A stretch of 64,000 nt of DNA from Gaiellasilicea sp963765705 (GCA_963765705.1 CAVXXJ010000013.1:124001-188000), one strand, 5' to 3'. Numbered from the stretch's first letter, positions 24,790 to 33,676 are shown. Numbers and translations are program-made. Notes: a model not told the origin generated them from the sequence alone.

Positions 24790-26913
24790 GTGGACTGGCG
24801 GCTCGTGATCCCGATGATCGTCGTCGTGCTGGCGATCTGGCTCCTCGGCACCTGGGTGACGAAGTACACGCTCGAGGAGATGGCGCTCTACACCCCGATC
24901 GCCGTCGTCGCGCTGGGCGCGCTGGCCGGCGTGATCCTCCTCTGGGTGAAGATCGTGCGCGACTCGCTCGCGCCGGCGCTGACGACCCCGTCCGAGCCAG
25001 CGCTCGTCCGACACCCCCCGTACCGTCGATGGCCGATGCTGGACGGCTCCTGGACGATCGAACGCTGCGAGTACGCCGAGGTGAAGGCGCTCGCCGACGC
25101 GCTCGAGATCGGGGAGATCACCGCGTCGATCCTCGTCCGCCGCGGCTACACCGACGTCGAGCAGGCACGCGCGTTCGTCACCGGCGAGATCGAGCCGCAC
25201 GACCCGTTCCTGCTCGGCGACATGGCCGTCGCGGTCGACCGGATCCGCGCGGCGATCGCCGGCGGCAAGCGCATCTGCGTGCACGGCGACTACGACGTCG
25301 ACGGCATCTGCGCCACCGCGCTCGCCGTCCTGACGCTGCGCAAGCTCGGCGCGGACGTCGAATGGCACCTGCCGAGCCGGTTCGAGGAGGGCTACGGCGT
25401 CTCGGGCGACACGATCTCGCGGCTGGCCGACGAGGGCTGCAGCCTCTTGATCACCGTCGACTGCGGGATCACGGCCGTCGAGGAGGTCGCCGCCGCGAAG
25501 GCGCGCGGCCTGGAGGTGATCGTCACCGACCATCACCGGCCCCGCCTGGAAGATGGCAGCCCGACGCTGCCCGACTGCCCCATCGTCGCGACCAGGCCGT
25601 CCGACTATCCCTTCCCGGAGCTGTGCGGCACCGGTGTCGTCTGCAAGCTCGCGCAGGCGCTCGGCGTCGACGTGGCGCCCTACCTCGACCTCGTCGCGCT
25701 CGCGACGATCGCCGACGTCGTGCCGCTGCTCGACGAGAACCGCTCGCTGGCGATCGCAGGCTTGCGCGCGCTCGCGCGCACGCAGCGACCGGGGCTGCAG
25801 GCCCTGATGCGGAACGCTCGCGTCGACCCCGCCGCCGTCGACGCGGGCGCAGTCGGCTTCCGGCTGGCGCCGCGGATCAACGCCGCAGGGCGGCTCGGCC
25901 GCCCCGACGCAGCCCTCGAGCTGCTGCTCACGACCGACAAGGACGAGGCACAACGCCTCGCGGGTGAGCTCGAGACGCTGAACCAGGATCGTCAGGCGGT
26001 CGAGAACCGCATCCTTCGCGCGGCGATCGCCGAGGTCGAGTCGTGGCCCGAGCCGAAGCAGCGCCGGCGCGGCTACGTGATCTGGGGCGAGGACTGGCAC
26101 GAGGGCGTGATCGGGATCGTCGCCTCACGCCTCGTCGAGCGCTTCAACCGCCCGGTCGTCCTGATCGCGGGCACGGATGGGGAGTGGAAGGGATCGGGCC
26201 GCTCGCTGCCGGCATTCGACCTGCACGGCGCGCTCGCGGCCTGCTCCGCGCATCTGCACCGCTTCGGCGGCCACAGGGCCGCTGCCGGCCTCTCGATCGT
26301 GCCCGAGAACCTCGAGGCGTTCGCCGCCGCGTTCGCCGCGCACGCCGACGCGGAGCTCGTCGACGACGACCTCGCGCCGGTGACCCGGATCGACGCGATC
26401 GTCCCCGGCTCCGCGCTCACGCTCGGGCTCGCGAGCGAGCTGGAACGGCTCGCCCCGTTCGGCCTCGGCAATCCCGACGTGACGCTGCTCGTCCCGAGCT
26501 GCGAGGCGCTGCAGCCCGGGGTCGTCGGCGAGGGGAAGCACCTGCGCTTCCGCATCCGCCAGGGAGGCCGCGACGCCGGCTCGGCGATCGGCTTCGGGCT
26601 CGGCGCCCAGCTCGACCGGATGAGACGGCCGGTTCGGTACGACCTCGCGTGCAGGCTGAAGGAGAACCGCTGGAACGGCACGATCGCGCCGCAGCTCGTC
26701 GTCCGGCGCCTCTTCGACGCGCCCGACGGCTACGAGGAGCTGCGGGCAGGCCTGGCGGAGCTCTGGCAGGCGGGCGAGGAGGCGTGGACGAGCGACGCCC
26801 GCGCGATCTTCGCGGAGCTCGAACTCGCCGAGGGCGCTCGCCGCCAGCTCTACGAGTCGGAGGCGTTCAGAATGCTGCTGCTCGCGGAGCCGGAGCTTGC
26901 GGCCGCGGCCTGA
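24790..26913 (+). CDS. recJ: Single-strand DNA exonuclease RecJ with an N-terminal membrane extension
   Basis: The open frame from GTG 24790 encodes 707 residues. Residues 1-82 hold two membrane helices (about 6-22 and 36-55). Normal RecJ begins at an internal ATG at 25036 (MLDGSWTIERCEYAEVKAL), giving 625 residues. DHH-family motifs are intact: VHGDYDVDGICATA, VDCGITA, VTDHHRP, and DHHA1 motif GGHRAAAGL; an OB-like C-terminal domain follows. RecJ degrades single-stranded DNA 5'-3' in repair. Either two genes have fused, with loss of a stop codon, or a small membrane protein and RecJ are separate starts. Confidence 0.88.
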   Translation: MDWRLVIPMIVVVLAIWLLGTWVTKYTLEEMALYTPIAVVALGALAGVILLWVKIVRDSLAPALTTPSEPALVRHPPYRRWPMLDGSWTIERCEYAEVKALADALEIGEITASILVRRGYTDVEQARAFVTGEIEPHDPFLLGDMAVAVDRIRAAIAGGKRICVHGDYDVDGICATALAVLTLRKLGADVEWHLPSRFEEGYGVSGDTISRLADEGCSLLITVDCGITAVEEVAAAKARGLEVIVTDHHRPRLEDGSPTLPDCPIVATRPSDYPFPELCGTGVVCKLAQALGVDVAPYLDLVALATIADVVPLLDENRSLAIAGLRALARTQRPGLQALMRNARVDPAAVDAGAVGFRLAPRINAAGRLGRPDAALELLLTTDKDEAQRLAGELETLNQDRQAVENRILRAAIAEVESWPEPKQRRRGYVIWGEDWHEGVIGIVASRLVERFNRPVVLIAGTDGEWKGSGRSLPAFDLHGALAACSAHLHRFGGHRAAAGLSIVPENLEAFAAAFAAHADAELVDDDLAPVTRIDAIVPGSALTLGLASELERLAPFGLGNPDVTLLVPSCEALQPGVVGEGKHLRFRIRQGGRDAGSAIGFGLGAQLDRMRRPVRYDLACRLKENRWNGTIAPQLVVRRLFDAPDGYEELRAGLAELWQAGEEAWTSDARAIFAELELAEGARRQLYESEAFRMLLLAEPELAAAA

Positions 26914-27324
26914 TCACGGCACGTAGACGACCTCGAGCTTGATCCCGTCCGGATCGTGGAAGAACCCGGCGTAGTAGCCGGGCACGTACGGCCACTCCTG
27001 CGGCTCGTTCTCGATCTCGAGCCCCTGCCGCGCAGCCCAGGCGAGCAGCTCGTCGACCACCTCTCTCGACTCGGCCTCGAACGCGAGGTGGTGCAGGCCG
27101 ACCGAGTAGCGGTCGTACGGCCCGGCCGCCGTCTGTGCCTGGCGTAGCGACAGCGACGCTCCGACACCCTCCCCGTCGAGGTACCACACCGGCTCGCCGC
27201 GCTCCCCGACGACCTCGTACAGCTCCGTGTAGCCGAGCGGCTCGAGCAGCTCGCGGTACAGCGGCAGGCTTCGCTCGAGCGACGAGACGACGATGTCGAG
27301 GTGATGGAGGCCGCGGCGCGCCAT
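26914..27324 (-). CDS. VOC/glyoxalase superfamily protein
   Basis: 136 residues, two beta-alpha-beta-beta-beta repeats. Metal-ligand candidates are His in GLHHLDIVVSSL (about residue 6), His in VGLHHLAFEAES and Glu in GIKLEVVYV at the C-terminus. Members are metal-dependent lyases, isomerases or dioxygenases; the substrate cannot be read from sequence. TAGGAT ends 6 nt before ATG 27324, so it is probably leaderless. It converges tightly with recJ (stop codons adjacent). Confidence 0.83.
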   Translation of the reverse strand: MARRGLHHLDIVVSSLERSLPLYRELLEPLGYTELYEVVGERGEPVWYLDGEGVGASLSLRQAQTAAGPYDRYSVGLHHLAFEAESREVVDELLAWAARQGLEIENEPQEWPYVPGYYAGFFHDPDGIKLEVVYVP

Positions 27325-27330
27325 GCGCCG

Positions 27331-27336
27331 ATCCTA
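27331..27336 (-). promoter_or_regulatory. -10 box of the VOC gene
   Basis: TAGGAT on the minus strand, ending 6 nt before ATG 27324. Confidence 0.55.
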
Positions 27337-27557
27337 AGGCCCTACCGGATGGTGCTCAGCGACATCCGGCGGCGGCGCGGAAGGGTTGCCCGCCGCTCGT
27401 TCGCAGAATCGTCGAGTGCCACGAGCAGGCGCGCGAGCTTCCGCACTTTGCGCTCACGGCGTCTGCCGGAAAGAGAGTCTGAGAGGAGCACGGAGGGCAT
27501 CGTTCTCGTTTACAACGCGGATTCCTCCGGCGGGGTTTCGCCCGCAGATGAGGCCAG

Positions 27558-27563
27558 TACACT
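27558..27563 (+). promoter_or_regulatory. -10 box of relA (leaderless)
   Basis: TACACT ends 6 nt before ATG 27570. The same hexamer serves pdxS. The 220 nt upstream (27337-27557) hold no gene I can support. Confidence 0.62.
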
Positions 27564-27569
27564 GGGTGT

Positions 27570-29771
27570 ATGGCTGTAGTTGACGTCGATCGGCATCACC
27601 AGGACCTCGTCGACGAGTTGATCGCTGCAGCCGAGGAGTACAACCCCGGAGTCGACAAGGAGCTGCTCGCACGAGCCTTCCGCTTCGCGGCGACCGCGCA
27701 CGCCGGACAGACCCGCAGCTCGGGCGAGCCGTTCGTCCACCACCCGTGGGCGGTCGCGAAGATCTGCGCCGAGCTCCACCTCGACGAGCAGTCGCTCGCC
27801 GCCGCGCTGCTCCATGACGTCGTCGAGGACACGGAGACCGAGCCCGAGGCTCTCCGCGACGAGTTCGGCGACGAGATCGCCCAGCTCGTCGAGGGCGTCA
27901 CGAAGCTGACGCGGACGAGCTTCCAGACCCGCGAGCAATCCGACGCCGAGAACTACCGCAAGATGATCGTCGCGATGGCGCAGGACGTCCGCGTCATCCT
28001 GATCAAGCTCGCCGACCGCCTCCACAACATGCGCACGATCGAGTATCAGGGCAAGCAGGCCCAGGTGCGGAAGGCGAAGGAGACGCTCGAGGTCTACGCG
28101 CCGCTCGCGCACCGGCTCGGAATCAACGCGATGAAGTGGGAGCTCGAGGACCGCTCGTTCGAGATCCTGCACCCGCGCAAGTACGCCGAGATCAAGGCGA
28201 TGGTCGCCGACCGCCGCGCCGACCGGGAGGCCGCGGTCGAGAAGGCGAGCACTGCGCTCGGGGCCGAGCTGGCCAAGGTCGACATCCCCGCGGAGATCGC
28301 CGGCCGCGCGAAGCACTTCTATTCGATCTACGACAAGATGGCCAAGAAGGGCCGCGAGTTCAACGAGATCTACGACCTGACGGCGATGCGGGTCACCGTC
28401 GAGCGCGGCGGCGACGAGGGGACCCGCGACTGCTACGGCGCGCTGGGGCTGATCCACTCGCTCTGGAAGCCGATGCCGGGGCGGTTCAAGGACTTCATTG
28501 CGATGCCGAAGTTCAACCGCTACCGGTCGCTGCACACGACCGTGATCGGGCCGGAGGGAACGCCGCTCGAGATCCAGGTGCGGACGCGCGAGATGCACGA
28601 GGAAGCGGAGTACGGGATCGCCGCCCACTGGCTCTACAAGCGCGGCAAGGGCAAGCAGGACGACGAGTGGCTGACGTGGGTGAAGTCGCTGCTCGACTGG
28701 CAGCAGGACGAGGCCGACCCGCGCGAGTTCATGAAGACGTTCCGCACCGACCTCTTCGACGACGAGGTATACGTCTTCACGCCGAAGGGCGAGGTGAAGA
28801 CGTTGCCACAAGGGGCAACACCGATCGACTTCGCCTATGCCGTCCACACCGACGTCGGCCACAAGACCGTCGGCGCGAAGATCAACGGCCGCATCGTCCC
28901 GCTCCACTACCGGCTCAAGAACGGCGACTTCGTCGAGATCCTGACCTCGAAGTCGGGTCGCGGCCCGTCGCGCGACTGGATGAGCCTCGCAGCGTCCTCG
29001 CGCGCCCGGAACAAGATCCGGCAGTGGTTCCAGCGCGAGACGCGGGGCGAGACCGAGGCGAAGGGACGCGAGCTGCTCGACCACGCGCTGAAGGGTCAGA
29101 ACCTGCCGTACAAGAAGCTGCAGGGCTCCGCCGTGCTGGCGCAGGTGATCCGCGACACCGGCTTCCGCAAGGCCGAGGACTTCTACGTCGCGCTCGGTGC
29201 GAACAAGCTCCAGACGAACCAGATCGTCAACAAGGTCCTGCAGCGGCTGAAGACGGAGGAGGTCGCCGAGGAGGCGGTCATTCCGTTGAAGCCCTCGAAG
29301 CTGCGCTCGACCGTCGCGGGCGACAGCCTCGGGATCAAGGTCAAGGGGATCGACGACGTGCTCGTCCGGATGGCGAAGTGCTGCACGCCGGTTCCCGGGG
29401 ACGGGATCCTCGGCTACATCTCGCTCGGCCGCGGGATCACGATCCACCGCGAGGACTGCCCGAACGTGAAGGCGCTGATGCGCAACCCGGAGCGGTTCAC
29501 GCCGGTCGAGTGGGACGGCGGCAGCACCGCGAGCTTCAGCGTCAAGATCGCCGTCGACTCGTTCGACCGCCCGCGCCTGCTCGAGGACGTCGCCCGCAGC
29601 TTCGCCGAGCACGGGGCGAACATCCTCTCCTACGGCGGTGTCGTCGAGGACGGGATGGCGCGCAACTGGTACACGGCCGAGGTCGGCGACGTGAAGGAGC
29701 TGCGCGCCCTGATGAGCGTGCTCCGGAACCTCGAAGGCGTCTTCGACGCGTACCGAATGACGCCCTCGTAG
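27570..29771 (+). CDS. relA: Bifunctional (p)ppGpp synthetase/hydrolase
   Basis: 733 residues, the normal Rel length. HD hydrolase domain (about 30-190) with FVHHPW and LLHDVVEDT. Synthetase domain (about 230-370) with GRFKDFIAMPKFNRYRSLHT and EIQVRTREMHEEAEYGIAAHW. TGS domain (VYVFTPKGEVKTLPQG, about 395-460). Zinc-finger-like segment with KCCTPVPGD and HREDCPN, then a C-terminal ACT domain. With intact hydrolase residues and the synthetase motif, it is expected both to make and degrade the stringent-response alarmone. ATG fixed by the -10 box at 27558. Confidence 0.96.
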   Translation: MAVVDVDRHHQDLVDELIAAAEEYNPGVDKELLARAFRFAATAHAGQTRSSGEPFVHHPWAVAKICAELHLDEQSLAAALLHDVVEDTETEPEALRDEFGDEIAQLVEGVTKLTRTSFQTREQSDAENYRKMIVAMAQDVRVILIKLADRLHNMRTIEYQGKQAQVRKAKETLEVYAPLAHRLGINAMKWELEDRSFEILHPRKYAEIKAMVADRRADREAAVEKASTALGAELAKVDIPAEIAGRAKHFYSIYDKMAKKGREFNEIYDLTAMRVTVERGGDEGTRDCYGALGLIHSLWKPMPGRFKDFIAMPKFNRYRSLHTTVIGPEGTPLEIQVRTREMHEEAEYGIAAHWLYKRGKGKQDDEWLTWVKSLLDWQQDEADPREFMKTFRTDLFDDEVYVFTPKGEVKTLPQGATPIDFAYAVHTDVGHKTVGAKINGRIVPLHYRLKNGDFVEILTSKSGRGPSRDWMSLAASSRARNKIRQWFQRETRGETEAKGRELLDHALKGQNLPYKKLQGSAVLAQVIRDTGFRKAEDFYVALGANKLQTNQIVNKVLQRLKTEEVAEEAVIPLKPSKLRSTVAGDSLGIKVKGIDDVLVRMAKCCTPVPGDGILGYISLGRGITIHREDCPNVKALMRNPERFTPVEWDGGSTASFSVKIAVDSFDRPRLLEDVARSFAEHGANILSYGGVVEDGMARNWYTAEVGDVKELRALMSVLRNLEGVFDAYRMTPS

Positions 29772-29780
29772 GCTGCACCC

Positions 29781-30104
29781 TCAGGCGGCGCGTCCGAGCC
29801 CGGCTGGACCGGCGACGAGCGCCGTCATCCGCTCCCGCAGGTGCGCCTCGACCGCATGCCGGTGCGCCACGGTGAGCTCGTAGCCGTCGGTCTCGTCCTC
29901 GAAGAGCTCGACGGCGCCCTGGGTGAGGACGTCGACGAGCGGGGCGACGGGACGCGCGGTGGAGGCGCAGAGCCCCTCGAGCGTCGCGCCGGTCCTGAGC
30001 TCCGCGAGCACCATGCCGACGGGCAGGTTGAGGTACCACGCCGCTGTCTCCGCGCTGAAGAACGGATCGAGCGTGGGGGCGTAGGTGAGGGTCTGCGTCT
30101 GCAT
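29781..30104 (-). CDS. Small soluble protein, unknown function
   Basis: 107 residues starting MQTQTLTYAPTLDPFFS, with ribosome-binding site AAAGGAGC upstream. The middle contains TAAWYLNLPVGMVLAELRTG, which looks like a short helix-turn-helix or excisionase-like segment, and an amphipathic C-terminal helix HRHAVEAHLRERM. No firm family. It is the last gene of a leftward series that includes the HtrA/two-component locus. Confidence 0.68.
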   Translation of the reverse strand: MQTQTLTYAPTLDPFFSAETAAWYLNLPVGMVLAELRTGATLEGLCASTARPVAPLVDVLTQGAVELFEDETDGYELTVAHRHAVEAHLRERMTALVAGPAGLGRAA

Positions 30105-30194
30105 CGCTGCTCCTTTCGTTTCGTTGCGGATCGAATCCAGCTCCGCCGGCCGACGCCGCCTACGACTGCGACGCCGGCCTGCATCTGCTCCTCG

Positions 30195-30908
30195 CTAGGC
30201 CGCCGGGGGCGGCACCGACGCCGGGCCTTCGTCGAAGCGGAAGGCGGAGTCGTCGTTCGGGGGCGGCCCGCCGCGGAAGTGGTGCCCGCGGAAGCCCTTG
30301 CCTGCTCCGATCCCGTTCGCGACGAGGTCCTGGAAACGCTGCTTCGCGCCCGCGAGCATCTCGTCGCGCTGGGCCTTCGTCAGCTTTCCGGCCGCGACCG
30401 CGGCGTCCAGCTCCTTCGTCTCGTCCGTGACGAGCGCGTCGACCAGGCCGGCCACGGTCTTGCCTTTCTCCTTGGCGACGTCCCCGAGGGTCTTGCCGCC
30501 CTCGAGGCTCGTCCGCAGCGATGCCTCGGTCACACCGAGGTACGTGGCGGCTGCGGCGAGGTGCCCGCCGAAGAAGCCCCTCGGGCCGTGGTGGTCGTGG
30601 CCGAAGCCGCGGCCACCGCCGAAGAGCGGGAACTCGTCGGACGCGATCCGTGCCTTCAGCTCGTCGCCTTGCGCCTTGGTCAGCGTGCCCGCGGCGACGG
30701 CGGCATCGACGCGGTTTTCGAGCGCCTGCTTGAGCGCCTCGCTCAGCTTCGTCGGATCGACGCCGAGTTGCTTCGCGGCGTCGTTGACGACTGCCTGGCT
30801 CTCGGCCTTCGGTGAGAGCTGAGTTGCGGCGAGAGCCGCTCCGCCGCCTGCGACTGCGAGGGCCGCGCCTGCTCCCACCGCGAGCTTGTGCTTCATCTTC
30901 CGTGCCAT
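30195..30908 (-). CDS. Exported two-repeat helical protein
   Basis: 237 residues (231 from a later Met). Ribosome-binding site AAAGGAGC. A signal helix (about 7-28) is followed by two copies of a helical unit: LGVDPTKLSEALKQALENRVDAAVAAGTLTKAQ-like (about 48-82, in part) and LGVTEASLRTSLEGG with LDAAVAAGKLTKAQ (about 123-180). Gly/His-rich stretches (GGGRGFGHDHHG, RGHHFRGG) lie between and after. Such proteins are widespread in actinobacteria, without known function. It is downstream of htrA, so it may be part of the envelope-stress response; the His-rich loops could bind metal. Confidence 0.78.
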   Translation of the reverse strand: MARKMKHKLAVGAGAALAVAGGGAALAATQLSPKAESQAVVNDAAKQLGVDPTKLSEALKQALENRVDAAVAAGTLTKAQGDELKARIASDEFPLFGGGRGFGHDHHGPRGFFGGHLAAAATYLGVTEASLRTSLEGGKTLGDVAKEKGKTVAGLVDALVTDETKELDAAVAAGKLTKAQRDEMLAGAKQRFQDLVANGIGAGKGFRGHHFRGGPPPNDDSAFRFDEGPASVPPPAA

Positions 30909-30931
30909 CGAGTGCTCCTTTCGTCTGTGTT

Positions 30932-30971
30932 CTCCGCGGCGGCGGGCGTGTTGCTCGATCCCGCCGCGGAG
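30932..30971 (-). terminator. Hairpin after htrA
   Basis: CTCCGCGG at 30932-30939 and the following GC-rich bases pair with CCGCGGAG ending at 30971: about 12 bp with a 3-nt bulge. It lies between htrA (stop at 30985) and the exported repeat protein. No U-tract; partial terminator or mRNA stabiliser. Confidence 0.5.
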
Positions 30972-30984
30972 CCGGGTGGTGCAA

Positions 30985-32136
30985 CTAGGCCGCTGGACGG
31001 CTCCCGAGCGTCACCTCGACACTCGTGGTCTTGCCGTTGCGGAGGATGGTCAGCGAGACTTTCTCGCCGGGCTTCTGGGCGTCGATCGCCGCGCGGAGCT
31101 CGTCCGCTCCGGCGACGGCCTGGCCGTCGACCGCAGTGATCACGTCGCCGCCGGTCGGGTACTCCTGACCGTCGACGGTCTTCGTGCCGGTGGCCGGCTT
31201 CAGGCCGGCGGCCGCGGCGGGCGAGCCGGTGCGAACCTCGGTCACGGCCGCGCCGGCCTTCGTGCCCAGCTCGTCTGCAGCCGACGACGTGATCGACTCG
31301 ATCCCGACGCCGAGGTAGGCGTGCTCGACCTTGCCGGTCGAGAGCAGCTGCGCCGCGATCGTCTCAACGGTGTTCGACGCGACGGCGAAGCCGACCCCGT
31401 CGCTGCCGCCGGAGTCGCTCTCGATCTGCGAGTTGACGCCGATCACGTGCCCCTGGAGGTCGAGTAGCGGCCCGCCGGAGTTGCCGTGGTTGATCGCGGC
31501 GTCGGTCTGGATCGCGTCCGCGATCGCGTAGTTGTTCGGCGCCGTGATCTCGCGGTGGAGGGCGCTGACGATGCCCGTCGTGACGGTCTGGGAGAGCCCG
31601 AACGGGCTGCCGATCGCGACCACGCCGTCGCCGACCTCGACCTGGCTCGAATCGGCGAGCTCGAGCGGAACGAGCAGCGACGCCGGCGCATCGACCTTGA
31701 GCACTGCGAGGTCGGTGGACGGGTCACTGCCGACGACCGTCGCGTCGTAGGAGGAGCCGTCCGTGAACTTGACGGTGACGGACTGCGCTCCGTCGACCAC
31801 GTGCTGGTTGGTGACGATGTGGCCCCGCTCGTCGAGGACGAAGCCGGAGCCCTGCGCCTGCTGAGCCTGGCCGTCGCCGCCGAAGGGTGACGACTGGCCG
31901 GCGGATGTGACAGTGATCTCGACGACGCCCTGAGCCGTGCGCTTGACGATCTCGGCGACGGACAAGCCCGTCGTCGCGGCGGTGGGCTCAGCGGTGGCGC
32001 CGACGGTCACCTGGCGGACGGTCGTGCTGCCGGAGCCGAGCGCGGCGTAGGTGGCTGCGCCGCCGCCGGCTCCGACGAGAGCTGCCGCGGCGACCGCCGT
32101 GGCGATGAAGCGTGTTCCTTTCCTGTTCGCTGTCAT
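30985..32136 (-). CDS. htrA: HtrA/PepD-like membrane-anchored serine protease with PDZ domain
   Basis: 383 residues. A signal-anchor helix (about 10-32) and a Thr/Ala-rich linker lead to a trypsin-like protease domain with triad H112 (TNQHVVDG), D142 (STDLAVLK) and S220 (HGNSGGPLL). One C-terminal PDZ domain follows (about 275-375, with GGDVITAVDG). It degrades or refolds damaged exported proteins. The order regulator-kinase-protease matches mycobacterial mprA-mprB-pepD. Four 11-bp repeats at 32193-32231 upstream are probably its operator. Confidence 0.93.
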   Translation of the reverse strand: MTANRKGTRFIATAVAAAALVGAGGGAATYAALGSGSTTVRQVTVGATAEPTAATTGLSVAEIVKRTAQGVVEITVTSAGQSSPFGGDGQAQQAQGSGFVLDERGHIVTNQHVVDGAQSVTVKFTDGSSYDATVVGSDPSTDLAVLKVDAPASLLVPLELADSSQVEVGDGVVAIGSPFGLSQTVTTGIVSALHREITAPNNYAIADAIQTDAAINHGNSGGPLLDLQGHVIGVNSQIESDSGGSDGVGFAVASNTVETIAAQLLSTGKVEHAYLGVGIESITSSAADELGTKAGAAVTEVRTGSPAAAAGLKPATGTKTVDGQEYPTGGDVITAVDGQAVAGADELRAAIDAQKPGEKVSLTILRNGKTTSVEVTLGSRPAA

Positions 32137-32192
32137 GGGAGCCTTTCGTTTCGGACCTGCGTGGTTTGGTGCTCACCAGGAGACCAGCAGTC

Positions 32193-32231
32193 CCTAAGGC
32201 GACCCTGAGACCCGCCTAAAAAGCTCCTAAG
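32193..32231 (-). promoter_or_regulatory. Four phased 11-bp repeats, likely OmpR-family operator of htrA
   Basis: Read on the minus strand, YTYAGG hexamers occur at 32231-32226 (CTTAGG), 32220-32215 (TTTAGG), 32209-32204 (CTCAGG) and 32198-32193 (CTTAGG), exactly 11 bp apart. OmpR/PhoB-type regulators bind such 11-bp direct repeats as tandem dimers. The block lies 57-95 nt upstream of the htrA start, in the gap after the kinase gene. Confidence 0.72.
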
Positions 32232-32254
32232 GATCGAGCGGAGCCGGTGAGGAG

Positions 32255-33616
32255 CTAGGAGGCTGCGCCGTCGTGCTGCGGCGGCAGCGAAAGCCGCATC
32301 CGCGTGCCGCCGCCCTCGGGCGTCTCGACCACGATCGTGCCGCCGTGAGTCTCGGCGACCTGGCGGACGATCGCCAGGCCGAGGCCAGAGCCGGGCATTC
32401 CGCGCGCCGAGGGAGCGCGGTAGAAGCGATCGAAGACGAAGGGCAGGTCGTCCGAGTCGATTCCGGGGCCGTGGTCGCGCACCGTCAGCTCTCCGTCCCG
32501 CACGGTCACCTCGATCGGCTCGTCCGGCGGAGTCCATTTCGCGGCGTTGTCGAGCAGGTTCGAGATCGCCCGTTCGATGTTCGAGGGCACGACGCGAACC
32601 ATCGACTCCTGCAGGTCCGGCTCGAACGAGACTCCGGGACGGTTCCGCCGCGTCCGCTCGATCGCGTCGGCCGTGACGAGGTCGAGCCGCACATCCTCGG
32701 GCTCGGCGGGCGCCTGGTCGCCGCGTGCGAGCTCGACCAGCTCAGCCACCAGCGCGGTCATCTCCGTCAGCTGCTCGGTGACGTCGCGGAGCAGCTGCTC
32801 GCGCTCGCCGGTGGGAAGCGCCTGGTCACGCGCGAGCACCTCGATGTTCGTGCGCAGGCTCGTCAACGGTGTCCGGAGCTCGTGCGAGGCGTCGGAGACG
32901 AGTTGCCGCTGCGACCGCGCGGAGTCCTCGAGCGCTCCGAGCATCGTGTTGAACGTGGCGGCGAGCCTCGACAGCTCGTCCCTTCCGCCGGCGGCGTCGA
33001 TCCGCTGGGAGAGATCGCGGGTTTGCGAGACGCCCTCTGCGGCTCGGGTCAGTCGTTGCACCGGCGCGAGCACGGCTCGTGCGACGAGCAGCCCGAGCGC
33101 GGCTGCAAGGCCGATCCCGACGAGCGCAAGAGCGATCAACCAGCGCTTGATGCGGCCGAGGGTGCCGTCCACCTCCTCCAGCGAGCGGGCGACCTGAACG
33201 GCGTAGCCGTGGCCGAGCGGAAGCGTCAGCACGCGGACGTGGGTGCCCTGCACGTGGGCATCCTCGTAGAAGGGCCGGTCGACCTCGCCCCGTGCAGCCT
33301 CGAGAGCCCGCACCGAGATCGGCAGCTTGCCCGACGACCCCGGTGGAGTGATCGCGACGGCGTCCCGGCTGACGAGCTGCGTGAAGACGGCGACGCCGCC
33401 GAACTTCTCCGGCCGCAGCCCGAGGAACTGGTCGCCGCCCGGTTCACCGATCACATCGAGGCGCGGGGGAAGGTCGCGCGCGCGGGTCTGCAGCGTCGCG
33501 TCGACGCCGTCGCGCAGCTCGTTCCGGACGACCGCGTACGTGATCGCGGACGCGCCGACCACGGCCACGGCGACGGCAGCCGCGGCTGCCAGAGTCAGGC
33601 GGGCGCGAAAGCTCAC
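32255..33616 (-). CDS. Sensor histidine kinase (MprB-like)
   Basis: 453 residues. Helix about 7-28, an extracytoplasmic sensor of about 120 residues, a second helix about 160-180, HAMP domain (about 180-235), phospho-acceptor H245 in SDASHELRTPLTSL, and ATPase boxes (ISNLLDNAAKWTP, DHGPGID, GSGLGLAIVRQ). Its partner regulator is directly upstream and the HtrA protease directly downstream, as in mycobacterial mprAB-pepD. GTG 33616 is supplied with a Shine-Dalgarno by the short-form repeat. Confidence 0.93.
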   Translation of the reverse strand: MSFRARLTLAAAAAVAVAVVGASAITYAVVRNELRDGVDATLQTRARDLPPRLDVIGEPGGDQFLGLRPEKFGGVAVFTQLVSRDAVAITPPGSSGKLPISVRALEAARGEVDRPFYEDAHVQGTHVRVLTLPLGHGYAVQVARSLEEVDGTLGRIKRWLIALALVGIGLAAALGLLVARAVLAPVQRLTRAAEGVSQTRDLSQRIDAAGGRDELSRLAATFNTMLGALEDSARSQRQLVSDASHELRTPLTSLRTNIEVLARDQALPTGEREQLLRDVTEQLTEMTALVAELVELARGDQAPAEPEDVRLDLVTADAIERTRRNRPGVSFEPDLQESMVRVVPSNIERAISNLLDNAAKWTPPDEPIEVTVRDGELTVRDHGPGIDSDDLPFVFDRFYRAPSARGMPGSGLGLAIVRQVAETHGGTIVVETPEGGGTRMRLSLPPQHDGAAS

Positions 33617-33618
33617 TG

Positions 33619-33676
33619 TTCCCGCTCCGACGCCGGCAAAGCCGGCACCTCCGCTCCTGACGGCTCCGTCAAGCCG
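33619..33676 (-). repeat. Intercistronic repeat, short form, copy 2 (regulator-kinase gap)
   Basis: Nearly the same 60-nt block as at 19993-20054. It starts over the regulator stop codon (TGA inside GGCTTGACGG), has hairpin GCCGGC-TTT-GCCGGC and ends in GGAGCGGGAA just before the kinase GTG. Confidence 0.78.
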
